A stretch of 42,670 nucleotides of DNA from Hymenobacter puniceus (GTDB lineage Bacteria > Bacteroidota > Bacteroidia > Cytophagales > Hymenobacteraceae): positions 1 through 42,670 of the forward strand of contig NZ_JACSCX010000013.1 in assembly GCF_014333525.1 (NCBI RefSeq). The letters are read 5' to 3'. The notes under the pieces are model-generated. The model searched no databases. It was not told the origin of the DNA and saw only the letters and a list, made by a program, of their open reading frames with translations. Shown one piece after another: positions 31,695-39,393 of the stretch; the first letter of the stretch is position 1, and every line of letters begins with the position of its first letter. Both the position numbers and the translations under genes were made by a program.

Positions 31695-32468
31695 CTACTT
31701 GGCAGCCGGCTTGCTGGGCTGCCCGTTTTCGTCCAGGAAGAGCAATACCGGCTGGTTGTTCTTGTCCACGCCGATGGTCAGGCGGGTGCGGCCCTGGCTG
31801 TCCTTGAAGTCCAGCGTCGACTGTTCGGTATTGGCCACCAGCATCACCCGGGTTTCGCCACGCTGGTCGGCCATGACCATGGCTGAAGAGCGGCCGGCAG
31901 TAGTGCCCACGAACAAGCGGGTCTGCAGGCCCAGCTTGCCGTCTTTCTGTGCCTGTTGCTTTTGCTCGGGCGTGGCGGCTTTGTATTTCTCCTCCAGGGC
32001 CGTTATGGACTCGTCGGGCGCGTCATTGAACGTGAGACCTGCCTTGTAGAAGCCGCCTTGCTCCTGGTAGTTGAGGGCAATTACCTGGTCCTGCCCAAAC
32101 CGGTCGAGCGAGAAGTGGCCGCCAGCCGCTACTTTGCCATCCGGACCCTTCTGCCCGCCGAAAATCAGGCCACCGCATTCCTCGCCCTTGGCATTGTAGA
32201 ACAGCATGCCGGGATGGGGCCGCTTGTAGTCGAGGTGCTTGCCATCGATGGTGACGCCCTGCGGAAACCGTTCCTGGTTGCTCATAATCATCTTCACGGT
32301 GCCGTCGCGCTCCACCAGGTTCAGGCGCTCCACCGTTATTTCGCCGAAGCGTACCGGCTTATCGGGCTTATTGAAAGCGAAGAGCAACCCCACTACTGGG
32401 ATGAGCGTGGCAGTCAGGGCATAGGCTTTCAGGAATTTTACGTCGCGGGCAAGTTGCTGGGTGGTCAT
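31695..32468 (-). CDS. Conserved membrane-anchored protein of unknown function
   Basis: This encodes 257 residues. One N-terminal membrane helix (about 13-32) leaves the remainder as a single soluble beta-rich domain. Recurring units have the form V-L-V-x-DGT-x-K/R-MIMSN: ERLNLVERDGTVKMIMSN, GMLFYNAKGEECGGLIFGG, and near the end LDFKDSQGRTRLTIG followed by LLFLDENGQ. I recall this as a widespread uncharacterised family with an E-GGL-F-G motif, but can give no domain name. A Lys/Gln-rich helix (about 160-185) interrupts it. The gene lies upstream of the kinase-regulator pair on the same strand, with 41 bases between, and may share their transcript. Confidence 0.75.
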   Translation of the reverse strand: MTTQQLARDVKFLKAYALTATLIPVVGLLFAFNKPDKPVRFGEITVERLNLVERDGTVKMIMSNQERFPQGVTIDGKHLDYKRPHPGMLFYNAKGEECGGLIFGGQKGPDGKVAAGGHFSLDRFGQDQVIALNYQEQGGFYKAGLTFNDAPDESITALEEKYKAATPEQKQQAQKDGKLGLQTRLFVGTTAGRSSAMVMADQRGETRVMLVANTEQSTLDFKDSQGRTRLTIGVDKNNQPVLLFLDENGQPSKPAAK

Positions 32469-32817
32469 GGTCGGAAATCGTTTTGAGGTGATTGACAGCC
32501 CAAAACTGCATCGCAGTGGCCGCGCCTACCTGCCTTTTCGCGTCAGTGCCGGAAAAATCGGGCGAATGCCGGAAATCAGCCCGCCACTGTCGCCTCATGC
32601 CCGTCTAGTATATTAAAGGAGCACGTTTCATCCGGGAATCAGCCCTTTTGCTTAGTCGGAATTTAGCTTGTTGTTTATACACTGTCCTATATAGCAGGAC
32701 AGCATAAAAAACGTCATTCCGGGCAGAGCGAGGTGTCTCGCCGGAGTAGTAGATAATTTCACTACCCCGGCGAGACACTTCGCTCTGCCCGGAATGACGT
32801 TTCTTGGATTATGTCTT
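32469..32817. other. 349-bp gene-free stretch with hairpins
   Basis: No coding sequence is supported. It holds a short AT-rich hairpin, CTGTCCT-ATATAGC-AGGACAG, at 32682-32702 and the long inverted repeat at 32709-32802, which immediately follows the rmlA stop codon in transcription order. The part next to the 31695-32468 gene is AT-richer and may hold its promoter, but no exact TAnnTTTG is visible. Confidence 0.6.
32709..32802. repeat. Long hairpin, GTCATTCC repeat family, copy 2
   Basis: The 42-base arms 32709-32750 and 32761-32802 match at 40 of 42 positions around a 10-base AT-rich loop (core CGTCATTCCGGGCAGAGCGA). It lies 15 bases downstream of the rmlA stop codon at 32818 and may also act as its terminator. 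It shares its outer 20 bases with the element at 7456-7536. Confidence 0.92.
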
Positions 32818-33696
32818 CTAGCTTTTCAGCATCAACTGCTCAGGCAAACGCATGAGGTAGTCGCCGTAGCCACTTTTGCGCAGAGGCTCCGCGATTTTGC
32901 GCAGCTGCTCGGCATCGATAAAGCCCTGGCGGTAGGCCACTTCCTCAATCGAACCCACTTTCAGGCCCTGGCGCTGCTCCAGCACGCGCACAAACTCACC
33001 AGCCTGCATCAGGCTTTCGAAGGTGCCCGTATCGAGCCAGGCGGTGCCGCGGCCTAGGATGCCCACTTTCAGCTTGCCGCGGCGCAGGTACTCCTGGTTC
33101 ACGTCCGTGATTTCATACTCGCCGCGGGGGCTGGGCTTCAGGTCCCGGGCAATCTGCACCACGTCGTTGTCGTAAAAGTACAGACCGGGTACGGCGTAGT
33201 TGCTCTTGGGCTTGGCGGGCTTCTCCTCAATGCTGAGGGCCTTGTTGTTGGCATCGAACTCCACCACACCGTAGCGCTCCGGGTCGTGCACGTGGTAGGC
33301 GTACACCACACCGCCGTCGGGGTTGCTGTTGCTCTTGAGCAGTTCTTCCATGCCTTCGCCGTGGAAGATGTTGTCGCCGAGCACCAGGGCCACCTTGTCG
33401 TCGCCGATGAAGTCAGCACCCAGCACGAAGGCCTGGGCCAGCCCGTTGGGCACTTCCTGCACCACATACTCGAAGCGGCAGCCCAGGTTGGCGCCGTCGC
33501 CGAGCAGCTTCTTGAACTGGGCCTGGTCGTGGGGCGTAGTGATGATGAGGATTTCCCGGATGCCGGCCATCATCAGGATGGACAGCGGGTAGTACACCAT
33601 CGGCTTGTCGTACACCGGCATCATCTGCTTGGATACGGCCAGGGTAAGGGGGTGCAACCGGGTGCCGGAGCCGCCGGCGAGGATGATGCCTTTCAT
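32818..33696 (-). CDS. rfbA: Glucose-1-phosphate thymidylyltransferase
   Basis: This encodes 292 residues, the normal RmlA/RfbA length. It makes dTDP-glucose from dTTP and glucose-1-phosphate in the cytoplasm, the first step towards dTDP-6-deoxy sugars such as rhamnose. The nucleotide-binding signature MKGIILAGGSGTRLHPLT and SKQMMPVYDKPMVYYPL at the N-terminus are exact family marks. VLGDNIFHG (metal/sugar binding), GVVEFD, IEEKPAKPKSNYAVPGLYFYD and RGTAWLDTGT follow in order. It is the last gene of the minus-strand nucleotide-sugar cluster. Its product is the substrate of RmlB two genes upstream. RmlC and RmlD are not present in the window. Confidence 0.97.
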   Translation of the reverse strand: MKGIILAGGSGTRLHPLTLAVSKQMMPVYDKPMVYYPLSILMMAGIREILIITTPHDQAQFKKLLGDGANLGCRFEYVVQEVPNGLAQAFVLGADFIGDDKVALVLGDNIFHGEGMEELLKSNSNPDGGVVYAYHVHDPERYGVVEFDANNKALSIEEKPAKPKSNYAVPGLYFYDNDVVQIARDLKPSPRGEYEITDVNQEYLRRGKLKVGILGRGTAWLDTGTFESLMQAGEFVRVLEQRQGLKVGSIEEVAYRQGFIDAEQLRKIAEPLRKSGYGDYLMRLPEQLMLKS

Positions 33697-33735
33697 ATGC
33701 AGGGTCTTAGGAACTTAGGAACTTGGATAAAAGAA

Positions 33736-33838
33736 CGTCATGCTTGATCTAGCGTCCGCTTGCCGAATCATTTCTACCGCTTCGTTGAGTTACTACCGCA
33801 ACGCAGCGGTAGAGATGCTTCGGCAAGCTCAGCATGAC
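33736..33838. repeat. REP/MITE-like inverted repeat, GTCATGC family, copy 3
   Basis: The right arm (about 33797-33838), read on the minus strand, begins GTCATGCTGAGCTTGCCGAA and continues CATCTCTACCGCTGCGTTG. The left arm (33736-33788) has the same order but carries about 12 extra bases after CGTCATGCT. It fills the gap between rfbA and the epimerase. Confidence 0.82.
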
Positions 33839-33845
33839 ATACGGA

Positions 33846-34853
33846 TTAATTCCGCTCGGCAATAAACTCTTGGTTGGTCTTGAACCACTCCAGCGTTTTT
33901 TGCAGGCCTTCCTGGATGCGGATTTGGGGCTGGTAGCCGAGCAGGTTGTTGGCCTTGCTGATGTCGGCCAGGGAGTCGCGGATGTCACCGGCACGGTCGG
34001 GGCCGTACTCGGGCGTGATGTCGGAGCCGGCTTCTTCCTTCAGGATGTTGAACAGGTCGTTGAGGGAGGTGCGGTCGGCCACGGCCACGTTGTACACCTG
34101 GTTCACGGCCTCGGGGTTCTGCACCAGCGCCGCCTTGATATTGGCCTGCACGCAGTTTTCCACAAAGGTGAAGTCGCGCGTCTGACCTCCGTCGCCGTTC
34201 ATGCGGGGCGGGCGGCCTTCCAGCACGGCGTCAATGAACAGCGGAATCACGGCCGCGTAGGCCCCGTTGGGGTCCTGACGCGGGCCGAAGATGTTGAAGT
34301 ACCGCAGCCCGATGATTTCCATGCCGTAGGTCTTGCCGAACACGTCAGCGTACAGTTCGTTCGCGTACTTGGTCACGGCGTAGGGCGAGAGGGGTTTGCC
34401 GATACGGTCCTCCACCTTGGGCAGGGCTTTATGGTCGCCGTAAGTGGAGCTAGAGGCTGCGTACACGAAGCGCTTCACGCCCGCTTCCTTGGCTCCCACC
34501 AGCATGTTCACGAAGCCGCCCACGTTCACGTCGTTGCTCGTGATGGGGTCGTTGATGGAGCGCGGCACGGAGCCCAGCGCCGCCTGGTGCAGCACCACGT
34601 CAATGCCCTGGCAGGCATCGATGCAGGTTTGCCGGTCGCGGATGTCGCCTTCGATGACGCGCAAAGCCGGATTGCCTTCAAACAGCGCCACGTTCTTGCG
34701 GAAGCCGTTGGAGAAGTTGTCCAGCACGCGCACCTCTTTGGCGCCGTACTTGAGCAGATATTCCACCAGGTTCGAGCCAATGAAGCCGGCCCCGCCGGTA
34801 ACGAGGAAGCTCAGGTTATCGAGCGGCTGGTCGTGGAAAGGGGTGTTATACAT
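33846..34853 (-). CDS. UDP-N-acetylhexosamine 4-epimerase, WbpP/TviC-like SDR
   Basis: This encodes 335 residues with an extended SDR fold. NAD-binding GGAGFIGSN lies near residue 20, the catalytic YAVTK is in PLSPYAVTKYANELYADVF, and the preceding ASSSTYGDH gives the Ser/Thr. The segments LHQAALGSVPRSINDP and KVEDRIGKPLSPYA are characteristic of the WbpP/TviC/Gne group, which interconverts UDP-GlcNAc and UDP-GalNAc or their uronic acids. With the WbpO/TviB-like dehydrogenase at 37262-38626 this gives a route to UDP-GalNAcA, as in Vi-antigen and O-antigen synthesis. The order of oxidation and epimerisation is not readable. Confidence 0.9.
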   Translation of the reverse strand: MYNTPFHDQPLDNLSFLVTGGAGFIGSNLVEYLLKYGAKEVRVLDNFSNGFRKNVALFEGNPALRVIEGDIRDRQTCIDACQGIDVVLHQAALGSVPRSINDPITSNDVNVGGFVNMLVGAKEAGVKRFVYAASSSTYGDHKALPKVEDRIGKPLSPYAVTKYANELYADVFGKTYGMEIIGLRYFNIFGPRQDPNGAYAAVIPLFIDAVLEGRPPRMNGDGGQTRDFTFVENCVQANIKAALVQNPEAVNQVYNVAVADRTSLNDLFNILKEEAGSDITPEYGPDRAGDIRDSLADISKANNLLGYQPQIRIQEGLQKTLEWFKTNQEFIAERN

Positions 34854-34871
34854 TTCTTGGGGATAATCAGC

Positions 34872-34965
34872 ACGTCCTGCTGAGCTTGTCGAAGCATCTC
34901 TACCGCTTCGATTGAATACTACTCAAACGTCAGCAGTAGAGATGCTTCGGCCAGCTCAGCATGAC
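34872..34965. repeat. REP/MITE-like inverted repeat, GTCATGC family, copy 4
   Basis: The arms about 34874-34903 and 34936-34965 pair with a few mismatches (GTCCTGCTGAGCTTGTCGAA and its near complement) around a 32-base centre. It fills the gap between the epimerase and rfbB genes. Confidence 0.82.
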
Positions 34966-34978
34966 TGTCTTTCTGGGC

Positions 34979-36031
34979 CTAGCGGTTGTACTGCTTCTGA
35001 TAGTAATCCTGGTAAGCGCCGCTGGTGACGTTGTTGAGCCACTCCTCGTTTTCCAAATACCAATCCACGGTCTGGCTTAGGCCTTGCTCGAAGGTCACGG
35101 ATGGTTTCCAGCCCAGCTCGTTCATGATTTTTGAGCTGTCGATGGCGTAGCGCAGGTCGTGGCCGGCGCGGTCCGTCACAAACTTGATGAGCTTACGCGA
35201 GGTGCCCTTCTCTTTGCCGGTTTTCTCATCCAGCGTGTCGCAGAGCAAGTGAATCAACTCCAGGTTAGCCCACTCGTTCACGCCGCCGATGTTGTAGGTT
35301 TCGCCCACTTTGCCCTTGTGGAATACGGCATCAATGGCGGTGGCATGGTCTTTCACGAACAGCCAGTCGCGCACGTTTTCACCTTTGCCGTACACCGGAA
35401 TGGCCTCGCCGTGCTGAATGCGGTGGATGGCCAGCGGAATCAGCTTCTCGGGGAAGTGGTTGGGACCGTAGTTGTTAGAGCAATTGCTCAGCTTTACCGG
35501 CATGTGGTAGGTGTGGTGCCAGGCCCGCACAAAATGGTCCGACGACGCCTTACTGGCCGAGTACGGCGAGCGGGGGTCGTAGCTGGTTTCCTCGGTGAAC
35601 ATGTCGGGCCCGAAATCCAGGGAGCCGTACACCTCATCGGTGCTCACGTGGTAGAATACCTTGCCCTCATAGTTGAGCGGCTTCCACAGGTTCTTGGCGG
35701 CGTTCAGCAGGTGCACCGTACCCAGCACGTTGGTTTTCACAAAAGCCAGCGGGTCGGTGATACTGCGGTCCACGTGGCTTTCGGCGGCCAGGTGAATCAC
35801 GGCGTCGGGCTCCTCGGTGGCAAACAGGTTGTCCACGAAGGCCTGGTCGGTGATGTCGCCCTTCACCAGACGGTAGTTGGGCGCGTTTTCAATGTCGCGC
35901 AGGTTTTCGAGGTTGCCGGCGTAGGTCAGCGCATCCAGGTTCAGAATCTGATACTCCGGATACTTGGTTACGAACAGGCGCACCACGTGCGACCCAATGA
36001 AGCCGGCCCCGCCGGTGATGATGATTTTCAT
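34979..36031 (-). CDS. rfbB: dTDP-glucose 4,6-dehydratase
   Basis: This encodes 350 residues of extended SDR type. It converts dTDP-glucose to dTDP-4-keto-6-deoxyglucose with tightly bound NAD. The NAD site GGAGFIGSHVV is at the N-terminus. HLAAESHVDRSI is the RmlB-specific segment, the catalytic Thr-Asp-Glu is in HVSTDEVYGSL, and the Tyr/Lys pair is in SPYSASKASSDH. NNYGPNHFPEKLIPL and YGKGENVRDWLFVKDH confirm the family. It uses the product of RfbA, encoded two genes downstream. Confidence 0.97.
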   Translation of the reverse strand: MKIIITGGAGFIGSHVVRLFVTKYPEYQILNLDALTYAGNLENLRDIENAPNYRLVKGDITDQAFVDNLFATEEPDAVIHLAAESHVDRSITDPLAFVKTNVLGTVHLLNAAKNLWKPLNYEGKVFYHVSTDEVYGSLDFGPDMFTEETSYDPRSPYSASKASSDHFVRAWHHTYHMPVKLSNCSNNYGPNHFPEKLIPLAIHRIQHGEAIPVYGKGENVRDWLFVKDHATAIDAVFHKGKVGETYNIGGVNEWANLELIHLLCDTLDEKTGKEKGTSRKLIKFVTDRAGHDLRYAIDSSKIMNELGWKPSVTFEQGLSQTVDWYLENEEWLNNVTSGAYQDYYQKQYNR

Positions 36032-36051
36032 GGCTTGAATTGTTTATTACC

Positions 36052-36124
36052 CGTCATGCTGAGCGAAGGCGCAGCCGGAGCCGAAGCATCTCTACCGCTG
36101 CGCTCCGCTTCGTTCAGCATGACG
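36052..36124. repeat. REP/MITE-like inverted repeat, GTCATGC family, copy 5 (short)
   Basis: The outer arms 36052-36079 and 36097-36124 pair imperfectly, starting CGTCATGCTGAGCGAAG on one side and its near complement on the other. The centre is short. It fills the gap between rfbB and galE. Confidence 0.8.
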
Positions 36125-36145
36125 TCCTTTTTTTCTCGTTTATGT

Positions 36146-37171
36146 CTACTTACCCAATGCCTGCTGCCACTTCCAGGAGCTGGCCAAAGCTTCCTCCAAC
36201 GTAGCTGACGTCTGGAAGCCCAGGATTTCCACCGATTTGGTGACGTCGGCGTAGATGGCGGGCACGTCGCCGGGGCGGGCCGGACCAATTTTGTAGTTCA
36301 GCTTCTGGCCGGTGGCGCGCTCGAAAGCGTGCACCACTTCCAGCACCGAGTTGCCGCGGCCAGTGCCGACGTTGAAGGTTTCCACCGTCTCGCCTTTCTG
36401 GTCCAGTAGGCGCTGCACCGCCACCACGTGGGCCTTGGCCAAATCCACCACGTGCACGTAGTCACGGATGTTGGTGCCGTCGGGCGTGTCGTAGGTGTCG
36501 CCGTTCACCGTCAGCTGCTCGCGGATGCCGGCGGCCGTCTGGGTCACGTATGGAATCAGGTTCTGCGGAACACCCAGCGGCAGCTCCCCGATCTTGGCCG
36601 AATCGTGGGCCCCGATTGGGTTGAAGTAGCGCAGCAGAATGGTGCGCAGCGTGTTACCGGGCGCAGCCGCCACGTCGCGCAGAATATCTTCGCACATCTG
36701 CTTGGTGGCGCCGTAGGGCGAGTTGGCCTTTTTGGTGGGCGTCTGCTCGGTCACGGGCAGCGTGTCGGGCACGCCGTACACGGTGCACGAAGACGAAAAC
36801 ACCAGGGCCTCTACGCCAAACTCGCGCATCACCTGCAGCAGCGTCAGCAACGAGCCCACGTTGTTTTGGTAGTATTCCAGCGGCTTGGCTATCGACTCAC
36901 CCACGGCCTTATAAGCCGCGAAATGAATGACGCCGCGCAGGCTACCTTCCTCGGCAAACACGGCCCGCAAAGCCTCAGCGTCGTTGCAGTCGATGCGGTG
37001 CAACGGTACTTTCACACCCAGAATTTCTTCTACGCCCGCCAGCGCCGACTCCCGCGAGTTGCTGAAATTATCGATAATGACTGGCTGGAAACCAGCTTCA
37101 TACAATTCCACTACTGCATGCGAGCCAATGTAGCCCGCACCTCCCGTAACCAGTATTTTCGTTCTAGACAT
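36146..37171 (-). CDS. galE: UDP-glucose 4-epimerase
   Basis: This encodes 341 residues. It interconverts UDP-glucose and UDP-galactose with bound NAD. N-terminal GGAGYIGSHAVVEL, HFAAYKAVGES, the catalytic Ser/Thr segment FSSSCTVYG and YGATKQMCEDIL (Tyr and Lys of YxxxK) are all present. LLRYFNPIGAHDSAKIGE and the substrate-binding YDTPDGTNIRDYVHVVDLA are exact GalE marks. Length and order are normal. The gene lies in the nucleotide-sugar cluster, so galactose donor supply for surface polysaccharide is the likely main role. Confidence 0.96.
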   Translation of the reverse strand: MSRTKILVTGGAGYIGSHAVVELYEAGFQPVIIDNFSNSRESALAGVEEILGVKVPLHRIDCNDAEALRAVFAEEGSLRGVIHFAAYKAVGESIAKPLEYYQNNVGSLLTLLQVMREFGVEALVFSSSCTVYGVPDTLPVTEQTPTKKANSPYGATKQMCEDILRDVAAAPGNTLRTILLRYFNPIGAHDSAKIGELPLGVPQNLIPYVTQTAAGIREQLTVNGDTYDTPDGTNIRDYVHVVDLAKAHVVAVQRLLDQKGETVETFNVGTGRGNSVLEVVHAFERATGQKLNYKIGPARPGDVPAIYADVTKSVEILGFQTSATLEEALASSWKWQQALGK

Positions 37172-37174
37172 TCG

Positions 37175-37249
37175 GTTATCAGTTGCCAGTTGTCAGTTGT
37201 CAGACACCGGTTGGTTTCAGAACGAAACAGACAACTGGCAACTGATAAC
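37175..37249. repeat. Inverted repeat of the CAGTTGCCAGTTGTC type
   Basis: The arms 37175-37194 and 37230-37249 are perfect 20-base inverted repeats (core ATCAGTTGCCAGTTGTC). Further CAGTTGTCAG/CTGACAACTG units flank them. This is a sequence family distinct from the other cluster repeats. It fills the gap between galE and the dehydrogenase gene. Confidence 0.88.
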
Positions 37250-37261
37250 TGACAACTGATT

Positions 37262-38626
37262 TTAGAGGCTCCAGTACTGCATGTCCTGCACCTTGCCGCG
37301 GAATAGGCCTTTCAAATCCACCAGCACGGCGTTGTCGCTGGTGATGGACTGAAAGTAGGCTTCGTTGTGCTGGGTGTAGGGCTGGTGGCTAACGGCCACA
37401 ATAACGGCGTCGTAATCGGTGCGCACCTCGGTGGCGGGCGTCAGGCGGAAGCCGTACTCGTGGTGCAGCTCGTCGCTGTCGGCGTGCGGGTCCACGATGT
37501 CCACGTTTACCGAGAAGTTTTTCAGCTCCTGAATCACGTCGGCCACCTTGGAGTTGCGGATGTCCTCCACATTTTCCTTGAAGGTCGCGCCCATCACCAG
37601 CACGCGGCTCTTGGCCACGTCCTTGCCTTTCTTGATCATCATCTGCACGGTTTTCCGTGCGATGTAGGCACCCATGTTGTCGTTGGTGGTGCGGCCACTC
37701 AGAATCACCTTGGCGTCGTAGCCCAGCTCTTTGGCCTTGTAGGTGAGGTAATAGGGGTCGACGCCGATGCAGTGGCCGCCTACTAGGCCGGGTGAGAACT
37801 TCAGAAAGTTCCACTTGGTGCCGGCCGCTTCCAGTACCTCGTAGGTGTTGATATTCATGCGGTCGAAAATCATCGACAGCTCGTTCATCAGCGCAATGTT
37901 CACGTCGCGCTGGGTGTTTTCGATGATCTTGGCAGCCTCGGCTACTTTGATGCTGCTGGCGCGGTGCACGCCGGCTTTCACCACCAGCTCGTAGGTCTTG
38001 GCAATAACGTCCAGCGACTCCGCATCGCAGCCAGCTACCACCTTGATGATGCTGCTGAGCGTGTGCTCCTTGTCGCCGGGATTGATGCGCTCGGGCGAGT
38101 AGCCCACTTTGAAGTCGCCATTGGCGAAGCTCAGCCCGGAGTGCTTTTCCATCACCGGAATGCAGTCGTCCTCGGTGCAGCCAGGATATACGGTGCTCTC
38201 GAACACCACGTAGTCGCCTTTCTTCAGCACCTTGCCCACCGACGAGGAGGCGCCGATTAGCGGCTTCAGATCGGGCTGGGCGTGCTCATCAATGGGTGTA
38301 GGCACAGCCACGATGTAGAATGTGGCTTCGCGCAGCACGTCCAGCGAATCGGTGAACGTAATGTCGCAGCCCTCGAAGTCCTTGGCTTCCAGTTCGCCGC
38401 TGGGGTCGATATTGTTACGCATCATATCCACGCGCTTGGCGTTGATATCGAAGCCGATAACCTGGATTTTGCGGGCAAACTCGAGGGCGATGGGCAGGCC
38501 AACGTAGCCGAGGCCGATAACGGCCAGCTTGGCCTCTTTGCGAAGTAGTTGCTCGTACACGATTGGAATCTTAGGGACGTAAAGTCTTGAATTTCGGAGG
38601 TTTGAAAGCGGATAGCCGGAGAGCAT
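37262..38626 (-). CDS. UDP-N-acetylhexosamine 6-dehydrogenase, WbpO/TviB-like
   Basis: This encodes up to 454 residues from the ATG at 38626. A GTG at 38560 would give the usual family start, YEQLLRKEAKLAVIGLGYVGLP, and 432 residues; the choice is open, although the ATG lies only 9 bases after the upstream stop and would suit coupling. The NAD site is GLGYVGLPIA, and the middle domain has NTQRDVNIALMNEL. The catalytic Cys is in GLVGGHCIGVDPYYL, and the C-terminal UDP-binding domain has GATFKENVEDIRNSK. It should oxidise UDP-GlcNAc or UDP-GalNAc twice with NAD to the uronic acid. The partner epimerase is at 33846-34853. Confidence 0.93.
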   Translation of the reverse strand: MLSGYPLSNLRNSRLYVPKIPIVYEQLLRKEAKLAVIGLGYVGLPIALEFARKIQVIGFDINAKRVDMMRNNIDPSGELEAKDFEGCDITFTDSLDVLREATFYIVAVPTPIDEHAQPDLKPLIGASSSVGKVLKKGDYVVFESTVYPGCTEDDCIPVMEKHSGLSFANGDFKVGYSPERINPGDKEHTLSSIIKVVAGCDAESLDVIAKTYELVVKAGVHRASSIKVAEAAKIIENTQRDVNIALMNELSMIFDRMNINTYEVLEAAGTKWNFLKFSPGLVGGHCIGVDPYYLTYKAKELGYDAKVILSGRTTNDNMGAYIARKTVQMMIKKGKDVAKSRVLVMGATFKENVEDIRNSKVADVIQELKNFSVNVDIVDPHADSDELHHEYGFRLTPATEVRTDYDAVIVAVSHQPYTQHNEAYFQSITSDNAVLVDLKGLFRGKVQDMQYWSL

Positions 38627-38635
38627 CAGGCCTGG

Positions 38636-39229
38636 TCAGGAATCGGGGCTAATACGAGAAACCTGATTTTCGGTTAGAACATACTGTTCGCCGCTGCCGG
38701 GGCATGAAGATTGGCCGGCAGCATTGAATACCAATGCATGCCCCTGCTCACTCATCCAGCCATACTGGCGAGCTGGGTTGCCGTAGGCCAGCGCGTAAGC
38801 GGGCAGGCTATGCGTCACTACAGAGCCAGCGCCTACGAAAGCGTACTTGCCTAACCGCACGCCGCAAACAATAGTGGCATTAGCGCCAATACTAACCCCC
38901 TGCTCCAGTATGGTAGGTTGATATTCGTGGCGGCGCACTACGGCTGCCCGCGGATTGAGCACATTAGTAAATACGGCCGACGGGCCGATAAATACATCGT
39001 CGTGGCACTCAACGCCGGTATAAAGGCTTACATTGTTCTGCACTTTCACGTTGCAGCCCAACGTCACGCCGTCGGCCACAAACACGTTCTGGCCCAGGCT
39101 GCAGTTTTCGCCCAGCACGGCGCCGGCACTTATGTGGCAGAAATGCCAGATCCGGCTGCCGGCCCCGATACGGCTGCCCTCGTCGAGGACGGCAGTAGGG
39201 TGGGCGAAGTAGGCGGGGGCATTAGTCAT
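38636..39229 (-). CDS. Left-handed beta-helix N-acetyltransferase, WbpD/WlbB-like
   Basis: This encodes 197 residues. Hexapeptide-repeat coils run through most of it. The segments GSRIWHFCHISAGAVLGENC, SLGQNVFVADGV, KVQNNVSLYTGVE, FTNVLNPRAAVVRRHEY and IGANATIVCGV, ending YGNPARQYGWM, closely follow WbpD/WlbB. Those enzymes acetylate the 3-amino group of UDP-2-acetamido-3-amino-2,3-dideoxy-glucuronate using acetyl-CoA. The partner oxidoreductase and aminotransferase (WbpB and WbpE) are not in the window, so either they lie elsewhere or the substrate differs. It is the first gene of the minus-strand cluster, with an exact -7 element 22 bases upstream. Confidence 0.92.
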   Translation of the reverse strand: MTNAPAYFAHPTAVLDEGSRIGAGSRIWHFCHISAGAVLGENCSLGQNVFVADGVTLGCNVKVQNNVSLYTGVECHDDVFIGPSAVFTNVLNPRAAVVRRHEYQPTILEQGVSIGANATIVCGVRLGKYAFVGAGSVVTHSLPAYALAYGNPARQYGWMSEQGHALVFNAAGQSSCPGSGEQYVLTENQVSRISPDS

Positions 39230-39251
39230 AGAAGGTGTACGGTTCGGGGGG

Positions 39252-39259
39252 CAAAGGTA
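39252..39259 (-). promoter_or_regulatory. Candidate -7 element at the head of the nucleotide-sugar cluster
   Basis: The minus strand reads TACCTTTG (exact TAnnTTTG), 22 bases before the ATG at 39229. The position fits a promoter with a short leader for the whole cluster, but no -33 TTTG is present at the usual distance. Confidence 0.45.
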
Positions 39260-39393
39260 AGGCTTTTGCCGTTGTAGTGCAGGCCCACATTTGGGCCGGG
39301 CCGGAAACGGCAGGTGGTAAGCCTCAGGCTACTAGCAAAAACGACCAGCCAAGTCAGCAGCCAACTTGCCTATAGAACAACACAAGGTGCAGC

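Noticed and set aside
33697..37261. A CRISPR array, suggested by repeats at regular intervals in the sugar cluster
   Set aside because: The repeats are imperfect inverted repeats about 1 kb apart with full genes between them. There are no short direct repeats with spacers and no cas genes.
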